The position numbers and the translations under genes were made by a program. From BOG-908 sp965199235 (GTDB taxonomy: Bacteria; Pseudomonadota; Alphaproteobacteria; Acetobacterales; Acetobacteraceae), in contig CBDAQU010000002.1 in the NCBI GenBank assembly GCA_965199235.1, positions 2,852,001-2,916,000 on the forward strand: a DNA stretch of 64,000 bases, read 5' to 3'. Shown here piece by piece: positions 24,535-33,147 of the stretch. The number at the start of each line of letters is the position of its first letter. Positions within the stretch are counted from its first letter, which is position 1. The notes under the pieces were generated by a model. The model made no database searches and was not told the origin of the DNA. It worked only from the letters and a program-made list of their open reading frames with translations.

Positions 24535-24635
24535 AGAGCCTGATCGCTTCTGGTAGCCGAAGCGAGCAGGCTCTAGCTCTTTGTTCTAGCCAGAATGTTC
24601 GTCGTGAAATCAACCTGAAGCGATCATGCTCTAGG
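24535..24635. repeat. Palindromic GAGC-type intergenic element
   Basis: Begins with a near-perfect hairpin GAGCCTGATCGCTTC / GAAGCGAGCAGGCTC (24535-24574). It continues to CGATCATGCTCTAG at about 24621-24634, which mirrors the start. A short related string (AGAGCATGATGATTCC) occurs at 29722. The form is like REP/BIME elements common in alphaproteobacteria. Confidence 0.5.
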
Positions 24636-25038
24636 ATGGCGTGATGTCGAACTGGTTCGTTGATACGACCTGATCGTCGAGAAAAGTGACGACATGGAAA
24701 TGCCCTGCACCTAACGAGGCTGCTGCACGTCCAGTCCAAAGCGCACCTGGCGAGGATTTGAAATGGATTCGGTCGGCGTGCGTCTGTGAGACGAGGCGAT
24801 CGCCTTTATACCAGTTCCATTGAGCATGATGCAGGCCGCCGTCTCGGGTGACGTCGGTCCACGTCATGAACACTACGACTCGAATGGCGTCACCCTGGCC
24901 AAAGCTGCTCTGCGCGCTAAGCGTCCCATGCATCATGTTTTCTGCTGTCGTGATTACTGAATTCGACGTTGTAAGGGGCGGGCCAGCACAACCGAAGAGG
25001 CAGATGACCGAGGCTGCAAGCCATACCGATAAACGCAT
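24631..25038 (-). CDS. Small putative lipoprotein
   Basis: 135 residues from ATG 25038; an in-frame start at 25065 would add nine residues ahead of the signal. The N terminus is a lipoprotein signal with lipobox LFGC (about residues 11-14). The mature part contains DAIRVVVFMTWTDV, WNWYKGDRLVS and GHFHVVTFLDDQVVS, alternating strands suggesting a compact beta-sandwich. No family was recognised. Codon usage and GC are slightly lower than in the neighbours, and the gene is bordered by repeat elements on its 3' side, so recent acquisition is possible. Confidence 0.65.
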   Translation of the reverse strand: MRLSVWLAASVICLFGCAGPPLTTSNSVITTAENMMHGTLSAQSSFGQGDAIRVVVFMTWTDVTRDGGLHHAQWNWYKGDRLVSQTHADRIHFKSSPGALWTGRAAASLGAGHFHVVTFLDDQVVSTNQFDITPS

Positions 25039-25240
25039 GAACCAACCCCCAGCACGTTGCGTCATTCTGCATGGCTGATTGGCTTGCGCAACGGTCGTGT
25101 ATGGACGTTCTATCCATCAGCGTCGGAGTGCCAGACGTGAGCCCGCCCAAATTGATGGTGTCAGTGCCGGGAAGCCCGCAATGCTCTTCGCCAGCATGGG
25201 TGGCCGCCAACCTCCCCATGTCTGGAGGGCGCAGGCCAGC

Positions 25241-26836
25241 CTAACGGTTGCTCTGCCGGATCAGATCGGCCGCGCGCTCGCCGATCATCGCACTCGGCGC
25301 CGCCGTGTTGCCGCTGACCAGGGTCGGCATCACCGACGCATCGACCACGCGCAACGCCTCCACGCCGCGCACGCGCAGCAGCGGGTCCAGCACCGCGCGG
25401 TCGTCGGCCCCCATGCGGCAGGTGCCGACCGGGTGGTAGATCGTGTCCGCTCCCGCCCGGATGCGCGGGATCAGCGCGTCGTCCGCTTCCTCGGCCGGCG
25501 GGCGCAGCGGCCGGCCGGCATAGGGCTGCATCGCGGGCGCGGCCAGGATGCGCAGCGCCAGGCCGACCCCGCGCACCAGAAGGTGAAGGTCTTCCGGTTC
25601 GGCGAAATAGTTCGGGTCGATCAGGGGGGCGCTGCGCATGTCTGCGTCGGCCAGCCGGACGGTGCCGCGGCTGCGCGGCCGCAACACGCAGGTGTGCAGA
25701 GACAGGCCGCGGGCCATGGTGGCGCCGCGCCCATGGTCGTCCACCAGCGCGGTGCAGAAATGCAGCTGAACGTCCGGCCGCGTGGCGCCGGCGGTCGCGC
25801 GCAGGAAGCCGCCCGACTCGGCCACGTTGGTCGTCAGCATGCCGCGTCCGTGGCGCCTGTAATGCCCCCAGCCGCGCCAGACGTCGCGCACCATGCCAGG
25901 CGTCGCGCCGAACAGCCGCCGGTCGTTCACCCGCCGGTTGATGGTGTAGTCCACGTGGTCCTGAAGGTTGCAGCCGAGCTCTGGGCTGTCGGCGACCACC
26001 TCGATCCCGTGCTTGCGCAGGTGCGCGGCCGGCCCGATGCCCGAGCACATCAGCAGCTGCGGCGAGCCGAACGCGCCGCCCGATACGATCACCTCGCCGC
26101 GTGCGCCGATGGTGCGGCCCTGTTCACCGTGCTGCACGTCCACGCCGGTGGCGCGCCGGCCATCGAACACCACGCGCATCGCCTGCGCGTCGGTGATCAC
26201 CGTCAGGTTGCTCCCGGCCGCCGCCAGGTAGCCGCGCGCCGCGCCGAACCGGGAGCCGTTCTTCTGGCTCACCTGGTAGAAGCCCACTCCCTCCTGATCC
26301 GGCCCGTTGAAATCGGCGTTTTTCGCAAACCCCGCCTGTTCGGCAGCCTCCACGAAGGCGGCTGCTATGGGGTTGGGGTCGCGCAGATCGGCCACGTTCA
26401 GCGGCCCGTCCGCGCCGTGATAGGCGTCGGCGCCACGCTCGTTGTGCTCCGCGCGGCGAAAGGCGGGCAGCACGTCGCTCCAGCCCCAGCCATGGCAGCC
26501 TGCTTCCGCCCAGCCATCGTAATCCTCCGCCTGGCCGCGGATGTAGATCATGCCGTTGATCAGGCTGCTGCCGCCTAAGCCCCGCCCGCGCGGCTGGTAT
26601 CCGCGGCGTCCGCCGAAGCCCGCCTGCGGAACGGTCTGGTAGGCGTAGTTGCGCGCCGATTTGCGGCCCACTGCCGCCGCGATGCCCAGGGGCACGTCCG
26701 ACAGCAGCCCGGACCTGGCCGGCCCGCGTTCGACCAGTGCGACCGTCAGGTCGGGGCGCGCTTCGGCCAGCCTGGCCGCCACCGCGCAGCCGGACGGGCC
26801 GCCGCCGACCACGACGTAGTCGAAGCTGTCAGGCAT
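25241..26836 (-). CDS. GMC family FAD oxidoreductase (choline/alcohol dehydrogenase-like)
   Basis: 531 residues. The N-terminal FAD-binding motif is FDYVVVGGGPSGCAVAARL, followed by RGLGGSSLINGMIYIRG (GMC signature 1) and SGGAFGSPQLLMCSGIGP (signature 2). The C terminus has the active-site region YHPVGTCRMG and SGNTAAPSAMIGERAADLI. These identify a glucose-methanol-choline oxidoreductase that oxidises an alcohol to the aldehyde with FAD. Its start overlaps the stop of the SDR gene by eight bases, so the two are probably translated together and may oxidise successive intermediates of one pathway. Exact substrate unknown. Confidence 0.92.
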   Translation of the reverse strand: MPDSFDYVVVGGGPSGCAVAARLAEARPDLTVALVERGPARSGLLSDVPLGIAAAVGRKSARNYAYQTVPQAGFGGRRGYQPRGRGLGGSSLINGMIYIRGQAEDYDGWAEAGCHGWGWSDVLPAFRRAEHNERGADAYHGADGPLNVADLRDPNPIAAAFVEAAEQAGFAKNADFNGPDQEGVGFYQVSQKNGSRFGAARGYLAAAGSNLTVITDAQAMRVVFDGRRATGVDVQHGEQGRTIGARGEVIVSGGAFGSPQLLMCSGIGPAAHLRKHGIEVVADSPELGCNLQDHVDYTINRRVNDRRLFGATPGMVRDVWRGWGHYRRHGRGMLTTNVAESGGFLRATAGATRPDVQLHFCTALVDDHGRGATMARGLSLHTCVLRPRSRGTVRLADADMRSAPLIDPNYFAEPEDLHLLVRGVGLALRILAAPAMQPYAGRPLRPPAEEADDALIPRIRAGADTIYHPVGTCRMGADDRAVLDPLLRVRGVEALRVVDASVMPTLVSGNTAAPSAMIGERAADLIRQSNR

Positions 26837-27617
26837 CCGCGCGGGCCCGTGCCTCCTTGACCGTGCGGCGCAGCTTCGCCATCCCGCCGATCCAGCGGCC
26901 GTAATTTTCCGCCTTCACCCTGATGTAGCTGGCGACGTTGGGATGCGGCAAAATCAGGAACTGCCCTGCCCGCAGGCCGTCCAGCGCCGATGCTGCGACT
27001 TGTTCGGCGGTCAGCACGCCATCCACGTCCGCGCCGCCGAAATAGTTGCGCGTGACCAGCGGCGTGCGCACGCCTTGCGGGCATAGTACCGAAACACCCA
27101 CGCCCTGATCGCGGCAGGCGATGGCAAGGCTTTCGGCAAACCCGATCGCCGCGTGCTTGGTGGTGCTGTAGGTGGCCGAGCCGATCTGGCTGAGCAGCCC
27201 CGCGGCCGACACGGTGTTGAGCAGCCAGCCGGAGCGCCGCTGCGTCATGCCAGGCAGCACTGCCCGTGCCGCATAGACATGCGCCATCACGTGCACGCCC
27301 CACAGCCGCGCCCAGTCCGCGTCGGGTGCCGAGGCCGGGTTGTCGAAATCCGGGTCGGTCGCGATGATGCCTGCGTTGCTGCAGAAGATGTCGACGTCGC
27401 CGGTTTCGCGCACCACGCGCTGGATGTCGGCCTCGCGCGAGACGTCGCAGGCGAACGCGGTGCCTGCAACCATGTTTGCCGTCTCGCGCGCGCCGGCCTC
27501 GTTGAGGTCGGCGACGGCGATGTGCCGCGCGCCCTCCGCGTGGAACAGCTGGGCCATTGCCCGCCCTATGCCGCTGCCCCCGCCCGTGATCACGATCGTC
27601 TTGTCGCGCACATCCAT
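26829..27617 (-). CDS. Short-chain dehydrogenase/reductase
   Basis: 262 residues with classical SDR motifs: TGGGSGIGR (11-19) for the cofactor, NAG (81-83), Ser137 in NTVSAAG, and Y150/K154 in YSTTK. It should be a cytosolic NAD(P)-dependent alcohol dehydrogenase or ketoreductase. The downstream GMC oxidoreductase overlaps its 3' end, and the thiolase gene lies upstream on the same strand across an 87-bp gap filled with AT-rich hairpins. Placement suggests oxidation or reduction of hydroxylated acyl or alcohol intermediates. The direction and substrate are not determined by sequence. Confidence 0.92.
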   Translation of the reverse strand: MDVRDKTIVITGGGSGIGRAMAQLFHAEGARHIAVADLNEAGARETANMVAGTAFACDVSREADIQRVVRETGDVDIFCSNAGIIATDPDFDNPASAPDADWARLWGVHVMAHVYAARAVLPGMTQRRSGWLLNTVSAAGLLSQIGSATYSTTKHAAIGFAESLAIACRDQGVGVSVLCPQGVRTPLVTRNYFGGADVDGVLTAEQVAASALDGLRAGQFLILPHPNVASYIRVKAENYGRWIGGMAKLRRTVKEARARADA

Positions 27618-27632
27618 GTTCGCTCTCCAATG

Positions 27633-27703
27633 ATCAAAAGTCTTTTGATTCTTTTCTTCAGAAAAGAACTTCTTTCTTGGAAAAAAGAAACAAAGAGCTT
27701 TTG
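27633..27703. repeat. AT-rich triple hairpin repeat
   Basis: Three adjacent stems: ATCAAAAG/CTTTTGAT (27633-27649), TTCTTTTC/GAAAAGAA (27649-27668) and a looser TTCTTTC/GAAA stem to about 27689. On the minus strand the block resembles the units at 10662 and 24318. It fills the gap between the thiolase stop (27705) and the SDR start (27617), so it may attenuate readthrough. Confidence 0.65.
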
Positions 27704-27704
27704 G

Positions 27705-28889
27705 TTAGAAGATCTCGAACAGGCCGGCGGCACCCATGCCGCCGCCGACGCACATCGTCACCACGCCCCACTTCGCCTTGCGGCGTCGGCCCTCGATCAG
27801 CAGGTGGCCGGCCATTCTTGCGCCTGACATGCCATAGGGGTGGCCGATGGAGATGGCGCCGCCATCCACGTTTAGGCGGGCGGGGTCGATGCCCAGGCGG
27901 TCGCGGCAGTAGATCACCTGCACCGCGAACGCCTCGTTCAGCTCCCACAAATCGATGTCGTCCACGCTGAGGTCGTTGCGCTCCAGCAGGCGCGGCACGG
28001 CGAAAACCGGCCCGATTCCCATCTCGTCCGGCTCGCAGCCGGAGACCGCCAGGCCGCGCAGCGCGCCCAACGGCGTCAGCCCGCGGCGCGCCGCCTCGCC
28101 CGCCTCCATCACCACGCAGGCCGAAGCGCCATCCGAGAGCTGGGACGCGTTGCCGGCAGTGATCACGTGGCCCTCGCCGCGCACCGGCTTGAGCGACGCC
28201 AGGCCCTCTGCCGTGGTGTCGGGCCGGTTGCCCTCGTCCCTGGTCAGCGTGGTCGTCTTGAACGTCACCTCGCCGGTTGCCTTGTCGGCAACCCCCATGC
28301 GGGTCTCGAACGGCACGATCTCGTCGTCGAACCGGCCGGCCGCCTGCGCCGCAGCGGTGCGCCTCTGCGATTCCAGCGCGTAGGCGTCCTGGGTCTCGCG
28401 GGTGACCTGGTAGCGCTGTGCGACCACCTCTGCCGTGTCGATCATCGGCATGTAGATTTCCGGCTTGTTCGCCTGCAGCCAGTCATCAAAACCGTGCCAG
28501 CGGTTCATGTGCTCGTTCTGCACCAGGCTGATGCTGTCCAGCCCGCCGCCGATGGCCATCGGCAGCCCGTCGAACATCACGCGCTGCGAGGCGATCGAGA
28601 TCGCCTGCAGCCCGCTGCTGCACTGGCGGTCGACCGTGGTGCCGGCTGTCGTCACGGGCAGGCCGGCACGGATGGCGGCCTGGCGGGCGATGTTGCCGCC
28701 GGTCGCACCCTGCTGCAGCGCGCAGCCCAGGATCACGTCCTCGATCTCGCCGCCCTCCACCTTCGCGCGCGCCATCGCCTGGGCCACCGCGTGGCCGGCC
28801 AGAGTGGCACCGTGGGTGTCGTTGAAGGCGCCGCGATAGGCGCGGCCGATCGGCGTGCGTGCGGTGGAAACGATGACGGCTTCGCGCAT
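27705..28889 (-). CDS. Acetyl-CoA C-acyltransferase (thiolase)
   Basis: 394 residues, the usual thiolase length. The nucleophilic cysteine lies in DRQCSSGLQA (C90). The second catalytic set is GGAISIGHPYGMSGAR (His) and the C-terminal CVGGGMG (Cys). This is the complete degradative or biosynthetic thiolase triad; in a cluster with acyl-CoA synthetase and dehydrogenases, thiolytic cleavage of 3-ketoacyl-CoA is the likely direction. It is divergent from the TetR-family regulator at 29088 across about 200 bp, which is likely where that regulator binds. Confidence 0.94.
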   Translation of the reverse strand: MREAVIVSTARTPIGRAYRGAFNDTHGATLAGHAVAQAMARAKVEGGEIEDVILGCALQQGATGGNIARQAAIRAGLPVTTAGTTVDRQCSSGLQAISIASQRVMFDGLPMAIGGGLDSISLVQNEHMNRWHGFDDWLQANKPEIYMPMIDTAEVVAQRYQVTRETQDAYALESQRRTAAAQAAGRFDDEIVPFETRMGVADKATGEVTFKTTTLTRDEGNRPDTTAEGLASLKPVRGEGHVITAGNASQLSDGASACVVMEAGEAARRGLTPLGALRGLAVSGCEPDEMGIGPVFAVPRLLERNDLSVDDIDLWELNEAFAVQVIYCRDRLGIDPARLNVDGGAISIGHPYGMSGARMAGHLLIEGRRRKAKWGVVTMCVGGGMGAAGLFEIF

Positions 28890-29087
28890 GTGTGCTCCCT
28901 GTGGCGGGCTTGCATGCCGCGCCTGCGTTGGGCCGTCTGCGCCTGCAGACAGGCCGTGAACCCTTGGACCAGCCCCGAGCCCCGCATCCGCTGGACCGGC
29001 CGGGAGCGGTTTGCCATAGTCAGCAGTGTCGGGTGTTCACCCTAGCCATGTCAACGCGACCCGGGGGGCCGACCGCGAGGCAACACG

Positions 29088-29711
29088 ATGGCAGATCAAC
29101 GTCCAAGCACGCGCGACCGCATCCTCGACGCCTGCCGCATCCTGTTCAACGAGCGCGGGCCTGCCGAGGTGACGACCGCGGAGATCGCGACCGCAGTCGG
29201 TATCAGCGAAGGCAACCTGCACTATCACTTCCGCCGCAAGGAACTGATCCTGGTCGCCCTGTTCGACCAGTTCGAGGCCGCCAACGACCGCGCGGGCCAG
29301 CCCAACCCGGCAATGAGCCGGCACCAGGAGCCGCACCGCCAATACCTCGCCGGCTGGTTCAACATGATGTGGGAGTGGCGGCTGTTCTACGCCGCCGGCG
29401 TCTACCGCATGGCGCCGGTGCTGCAGCCGCGGCTGATGCGCATGACCGACAACGTGCAGGCCCAGGTCGGCCGTGTGCTGCACAGGCTGGTGCAGGACGG
29501 CGTCCTGCACGCGGAGACGGCCGAGATCGAGCAACTTGTCGTCAACGCCTGGATCGTGGCGAGCTACTGGATCGACTACCTGCGGCTGCGGCAGGGAGTG
29601 GAAACCATCACCCGCGACCATTTGCGCTGGGGCTACGCGCAGGTCGAGTCGCTGTTCACCCCCTACGCCCTGGCGGCCGGACGGGCTGCCAAGATCCGCA
29701 AAGTCGGGTAG
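29088..29711 (+). CDS. TetR/AcrR family transcriptional regulator
   Basis: 207 residues. The N-terminal helix-turn-helix (about 8-55) reads RDRILDACRILFNERG, TTAEIATAVGISEGNLHYHF, RRKEL, typical of TetR DNA-binding domains; the remainder is an all-helical ligand domain with several aromatic residues (WFNMMWEWRLFYAAG). It is transcribed away from the thiolase gene, so autoregulation and repression of the thiolase-SDR-GMC unit, relieved by an acyl-CoA or related ligand, is the natural model. The ligand is unknown. Confidence 0.92.
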   Translation: MADQRPSTRDRILDACRILFNERGPAEVTTAEIATAVGISEGNLHYHFRRKELILVALFDQFEAANDRAGQPNPAMSRHQEPHRQYLAGWFNMMWEWRLFYAAGVYRMAPVLQPRLMRMTDNVQAQVGRVLHRLVQDGVLHAETAEIEQLVVNAWIVASYWIDYLRLRQGVETITRDHLRWGYAQVESLFTPYALAAGRAAKIRKVG

Positions 29712-29817
29712 GCAGCGCTTCAGAGCATGATGATTCCAAGTCGGCACGGGCCCTCACCCGGTGCCGGCTTATGTCCAGGTTACCATGCCATAACCGCGTC
29801 TTTGCTGAAGGTTGACG

Positions 29818-30864
29818 ATGACCACACTGATCGAGGTGCGCGACCAGCATCGCTTCGACGAGGCCGCTCTGCGGGACTATTTGGCCGCGCACCTGCCGGA
29901 AGCGGCGGCGCCGATCGCCATACGGCAATTCCAGGGCGGCCAGTCGAACCCCACCTTCCTGCTGACGGACGCCGCAGGCCGGCGCTACGTGCTGCGCAAG
30001 AAGCCGCCGGGCGCGATCCTGCCATCCGCCCACGCGGTCGAGCGCGAGTACGCCGCCATGCGGGCGCTGGGCCCTACATCGACGCCGGTGCCGAACGCGC
30101 GGCTGCTCTGCGAGGACAGCGCAATCATCGGCACGCCGTTCTACGTGATGGACTACATCGAAGGCCGCGTGCTGACCGATCTGCGCCTGACCGACATTCC
30201 CCAAGGCGAGCGGGCCGGCTACTACCGCGCCATGGCGGACGGGCTGGCCGCCCTGCACAGCGTGGACTGGCGGGCGGCGGGCCTGGCAAGCTTCGGGCGG
30301 CCGGAGGCCTACATCGCGCGCCAGATCGGCCGCTGGACCAAGCAGTACCTGGCGTCCGACCCTGAAGCGAACGCCGACATGGACGCGCTGATCGAATGGC
30401 TGCCCACGCACCTGCCGCCGGACGAACCGGCGGTGATCGCGCATGGCGACTATCGCCTCGGCAACCTGATGTTCGCGCCGGACGGTCCGCGCCTGCTGGC
30501 GATACTGGATTGGGAACTGGCGACGATCGGCCATCCGATGGCCGACCTGGCCTACCTCGCCTCGTTCTACCGCCTGCCGCAGGACGGCAACCCGTTCAAG
30601 GGCCTGGGCGGCGCGGACCTGGCCGCACTCGGGCTGCCCACTGAGCTTGAGCTGGTGACGCGGTACTGCGAGGGCGTCGGCAGAGCGTTCCCCGCCGACG
30701 AATGGCCGTTCTACCTGGCGTTCTCGCTGTTCCGCTCGGCCTCGATCGGCTGGGGCGTCTACGACCGGTCGCGCCGGGGCAACGCGGCGGACCAGCGCGC
30801 ACACCTCTACGGCCAGATGTTCCGCACCTGTGCGGCGGCGAGCTGGCGCATCGCGCGCGGCTGA
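29818..30864 (+). CDS. APH/choline kinase-like phosphotransferase (ACAD10/11-type)
   Basis: 348 residues from ATG 29818; a TTG two codons earlier is less likely. The kinase-like fold shows FQGGQSNPTFLLTD and YVLRKKPPGAILPSAHAVEREYAAM (nucleotide-binding lobe), then the catalytic HGDYRLGNLMF and the metal site ILDWELATIGHPMADLAYL. This is the aminoglycoside-phosphotransferase-like group found beside acyl-CoA dehydrogenases, and fused to them in ACAD10/11, where phosphorylation of 4-hydroxyacyl-CoA has been described. Its presence here therefore supports catabolism of hydroxylated acyl chains. It is not expected to be an antibiotic-resistance enzyme. Confidence 0.87.
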   Translation: MTTLIEVRDQHRFDEAALRDYLAAHLPEAAAPIAIRQFQGGQSNPTFLLTDAAGRRYVLRKKPPGAILPSAHAVEREYAAMRALGPTSTPVPNARLLCEDSAIIGTPFYVMDYIEGRVLTDLRLTDIPQGERAGYYRAMADGLAALHSVDWRAAGLASFGRPEAYIARQIGRWTKQYLASDPEANADMDALIEWLPTHLPPDEPAVIAHGDYRLGNLMFAPDGPRLLAILDWELATIGHPMADLAYLASFYRLPQDGNPFKGLGGADLAALGLPTELELVTRYCEGVGRAFPADEWPFYLAFSLFRSASIGWGVYDRSRRGNAADQRAHLYGQMFRTCAAASWRIARG

Positions 30865-30919
30865 TCGCGCCGAACCCGAGCCTTGCGCCGCCGTTGATCC
30901 CCCACACAAGGAGGGCGAC

Positions 30920-31123
30920 ATGCCAGACAAGAACGAACACACCGGCCGCTTCGGCGGCCCGGGCAGCAGCCACCAGGACAAGGACCACCCTGGCAAGAAT
31001 CACCAGGAGCACGGCCACAAGGCCGGCGGCGGCAAGCCAGGCTCACAGCCCGACCACCTCAAGGACACGGGCGGCGACAACGCCGGAGGCGGACACCACT
31101 ACAGAGAGCACGGCCGAACTTAA
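30920..31123 (+). CDS. Small hydrophilic His/Gly/Lys-rich protein
   Basis: 67 residues from ATG 30920, preceded by an excellent AAGGAGG eight bases upstream, which strongly supports translation. The protein has no hydrophobic segment and is rich in His, Gly, Lys, Asp and Gln (PDKNEHTG, SHQDKDHPGKNHQEHGHK, GGGHHYREH). Such composition is typical of intrinsically disordered, stress-induced or metal-binding small proteins. No family was recognised. It follows the APH-like gene by 55 bp and could be cotranscribed with it, though content suggests a separate role. Confidence 0.72.
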   Translation: MPDKNEHTGRFGGPGSSHQDKDHPGKNHQEHGHKAGGGKPGSQPDHLKDTGGDNAGGGHHYREHGRT

Positions 31124-31162
31124 CAAACCGGGTCTGGGCCCGACTGGCCCCGTCACGCGAGA

Positions 31163-31210
31163 GCGTGCATCGCACGACACGTGAGCGCGTGCATCGCACG
31201 ACACGTGAGC
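31163..31210. repeat. 24-bp direct tandem duplication
   Basis: Two exact 24-base units, 31163-31186 and 31187-31210, each containing GTGCATCGCAC and CACGTG. It lies between the convergent small hydrophilic protein gene and the DUF1329 gene. Confidence 0.85.
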
Positions 31211-31245
31211 GGGTGGCCAGGGGCAGCGCCCCTGGCCTGCCTATC

Positions 31246-32589
31246 CTATCGCCGTCCAGCCCGCCGCAGCGCGTCCGGCGTGAAATCATCCGGCGTCAGC
31301 GACGTTGTGGTGTAGGTCGGCGCCACCGCGTCCTGGCTGTGCAGGCCCTGAACCAGGTAGCGGCGGGCGAGCAGATCCATGAACTCGTACCCGTCTGCGC
31401 CGCAGAGCGGGACATCCGGCGCCTCCGCTATGAAGGCGAGCGCCGTCCGCCATAGCTGGCCGCGCGTATCGTAACGGTCTGCGATCGCGATCTGCCAGCT
31501 ATCCTCGTCGATGTAGAACGTCCGGCGTGCATAGATGTTGCGGAAACCCGGCTTCAACGTTGCTTCCACAACCCACACACGGTGCAGCTCGAAGCGTATC
31601 AGGTCGGGATTGACCGCGATCGGCTTTACGATGTCGCTGTACTTAACGCCCGGCTGCTGGATCCTGTAGGTGTTGTAGGGGATGTAGATTTCCTTCTTCC
31701 CCTTCAACGTCCAGTTGTAGCGGTCTACGGCGCCGTTAAACATGTCGTAGTCGTCGACGGTCTCCAGGCCATCGGTGTTCTGCACAGGAGTGTCGTAGTT
31801 GATCTCCGGCGCGCGGCGCACGCGGCGCTCGCCCGGGTTGTAGGTCCAGGCCTCGCGCGGCTGCGAAAACGGGTCCTGGTAGCTGCGCACGAGGGTGATC
31901 TGGCCGGCGATGCGCGGCGGCTCCAGCACCTCCTGCCAGAACAGGCTGTCCCACTTGGCAGGGTTGGCCAGGCCCGGCGTGTTGTAGGCGAGCAGGATCT
32001 GCTCGTGCCACCGGGTCAGGGAGTAGTCGCCGCTCGGCGTGGTGATCGCGTTGTCGGTGGTGCGCTGCACCTGGCTGCCGCGCCAGCGCAGGATGTGGTT
32101 CCAGATCGCCTCGTTGCCGTTCTTTGGTATTGGGAACGGGATAGACAGCTTGGCGCCTGCGACGCCCAGGCCGTTTTCGGTCAGGTGCGCGCGGCTCGCA
32201 TTGGCGATGGCGTTGTCGTAGATGAATTGCGGCGCCGCTGCCGTCCGGTGTGTCGGATACACGTCGACGTGGTAGCCTGGCAGCGTGCGCACCATCGCGA
32301 CCGTGCCGTCCGCCATGTGGCTGGCGTAGCGGTCGACGTTCTGCGCCGTGATGACGAATAGCGGCCGCTCGGGGGCGAACGGATCTGCCCGGTAATGGCC
32401 GGACACGAAGCCGGATGCGGGGGTGGTCAGGCCGCCGGTCCAGGCAGGAATGGTGCCGTCCGCGTTGCCTGACTTCACCGCGCCCAGCGGCGTCAGGCTG
32501 TGGCCGAGATCCGCCGCGGTCTGCGCGCCCGCAGGGGCCGCCAGCACCCAGCCGGCCAGTATGGTCGCTGCAAGCAGCATCTTCTTCAT
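31246..32589 (-). CDS. Secreted DUF1329 domain protein (LolB/outer-membrane-associated-like)
   Basis: 447 residues from ATG 32589, chosen because MKKMLLAATILAGWVLAAPAGAQ forms a signal peptide; a longer frame from 32667 has no supporting site. The mature protein matches DUF1329: an N-terminal GSGNADGTIPAWTGG-like segment (here VKSGNADGTIPAWTGG), many beta strands (FRNIYARRTFYIDEDSWQIAIADRYD near the end) and length near 450. DUF1329 proteins are periplasmic or outer-membrane associated and often encoded with DUF1302, YCF48-like and RND genes in lipid, sterol or terpene metabolism regions. Those partners lie at 36-42 kb, so this gene is probably part of the same export or uptake system. Confidence 0.88.
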   Translation of the reverse strand: MKKMLLAATILAGWVLAAPAGAQTAADLGHSLTPLGAVKSGNADGTIPAWTGGLTTPASGFVSGHYRADPFAPERPLFVITAQNVDRYASHMADGTVAMVRTLPGYHVDVYPTHRTAAAPQFIYDNAIANASRAHLTENGLGVAGAKLSIPFPIPKNGNEAIWNHILRWRGSQVQRTTDNAITTPSGDYSLTRWHEQILLAYNTPGLANPAKWDSLFWQEVLEPPRIAGQITLVRSYQDPFSQPREAWTYNPGERRVRRAPEINYDTPVQNTDGLETVDDYDMFNGAVDRYNWTLKGKKEIYIPYNTYRIQQPGVKYSDIVKPIAVNPDLIRFELHRVWVVEATLKPGFRNIYARRTFYIDEDSWQIAIADRYDTRGQLWRTALAFIAEAPDVPLCGADGYEFMDLLARRYLVQGLHSQDAVAPTYTTTSLTPDDFTPDALRRAGRR

Positions 32590-32805
32590 GATTGTCGTCC
32601 CATCCCTCGTATTTCGGCGATTTTCGCCTTCCGGCGTATCTAATCTACACCGCTCTAGGGTGTCCACCCTTGCTCAGGATACCGCTGGGGACGAACGCGG
32701 GGAGGCGGCGGGAAACTCTGTCCGTGCCGCGCGAGCCACTCGGCTGGATAAACGTGGCCGCCATCCGGCCGCACGGCGCGGCCGGATGGCGGTTTGGGCC
32801 GGCCA

Positions 32806-33147
32806 TCAGTTCGGTGCGACGGACGCCACGGAGTAGCCCCTGTTTGCAGCGGCAACCACCACACGCAGGTTGTGCAACGCATCCTGCAGCGCGGCAGCCT
32901 GGCAGGCCGCGTCGTCGGAGCTGAATGCTACCCCGCCGCTGCTTTCGCCGCACACGGCGTGGCTGGCCGCCACCAGACGGCGGCGCAGCGCGTCCACGCC
33001 TTCCTTCTTGGCGAGGTTCAGGTCGGCATAGGTGACGACCATCGTGCGCACGTCGGTGTCCGCAGCACGGGTGCTGTTCAGCAGCGCGGTGCCGGCCAGC
33101 AGGGTGACAGCCGCCAGGCTGACGCGAGAGGCTTTGGTGATGTTCAT
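32806..33147 (-). CDS. UrcA family protein
   Basis: 113 residues from ATG 33147 (MNITKASRVSL), chosen because it opens a signal peptide ending TRA; upstream extension to 33267 is unsupported. The mature part has VVTYADLNLAKKEGVDALRRRLVAASHAVCGESS and later AACQAAALQDALHNL, the conserved pattern of UrcA proteins with two paired cysteines. These are small periplasmic proteins of alpha- and gammaproteobacteria, usually encoded near TonB or stress genes, and their function is not known. It is divergent from the regulator at 33494. Confidence 0.85.
   Translation of the reverse strand: MNITKASRVSLAAVTLLAGTALLNSTRAADTDVRTMVVTYADLNLAKKEGVDALRRRLVAASHAVCGESSGGVAFSSDDAACQAAALQDALHNLRVVVAAANRGYSVASVAPN

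Larger units (their letters stand above)
24281..24630. other. Intergenic repeat-rich stretch
   Basis: 350 bp without a supported gene. It contains an inverted pair of the AT-rich hairpin family (24318-24432), a partial copy of the 116-bp element (24468-24530) and a further palindromic element (24535-24635). Two small ORFs across it consist of repeat sequence and are not called. Confidence 0.75.

Noticed and set aside
24296..24644. Small plus-strand ORFs at 24296-24556 and 24408-24644
   Set aside because: They consist of the repeat elements and have no ribosome site.
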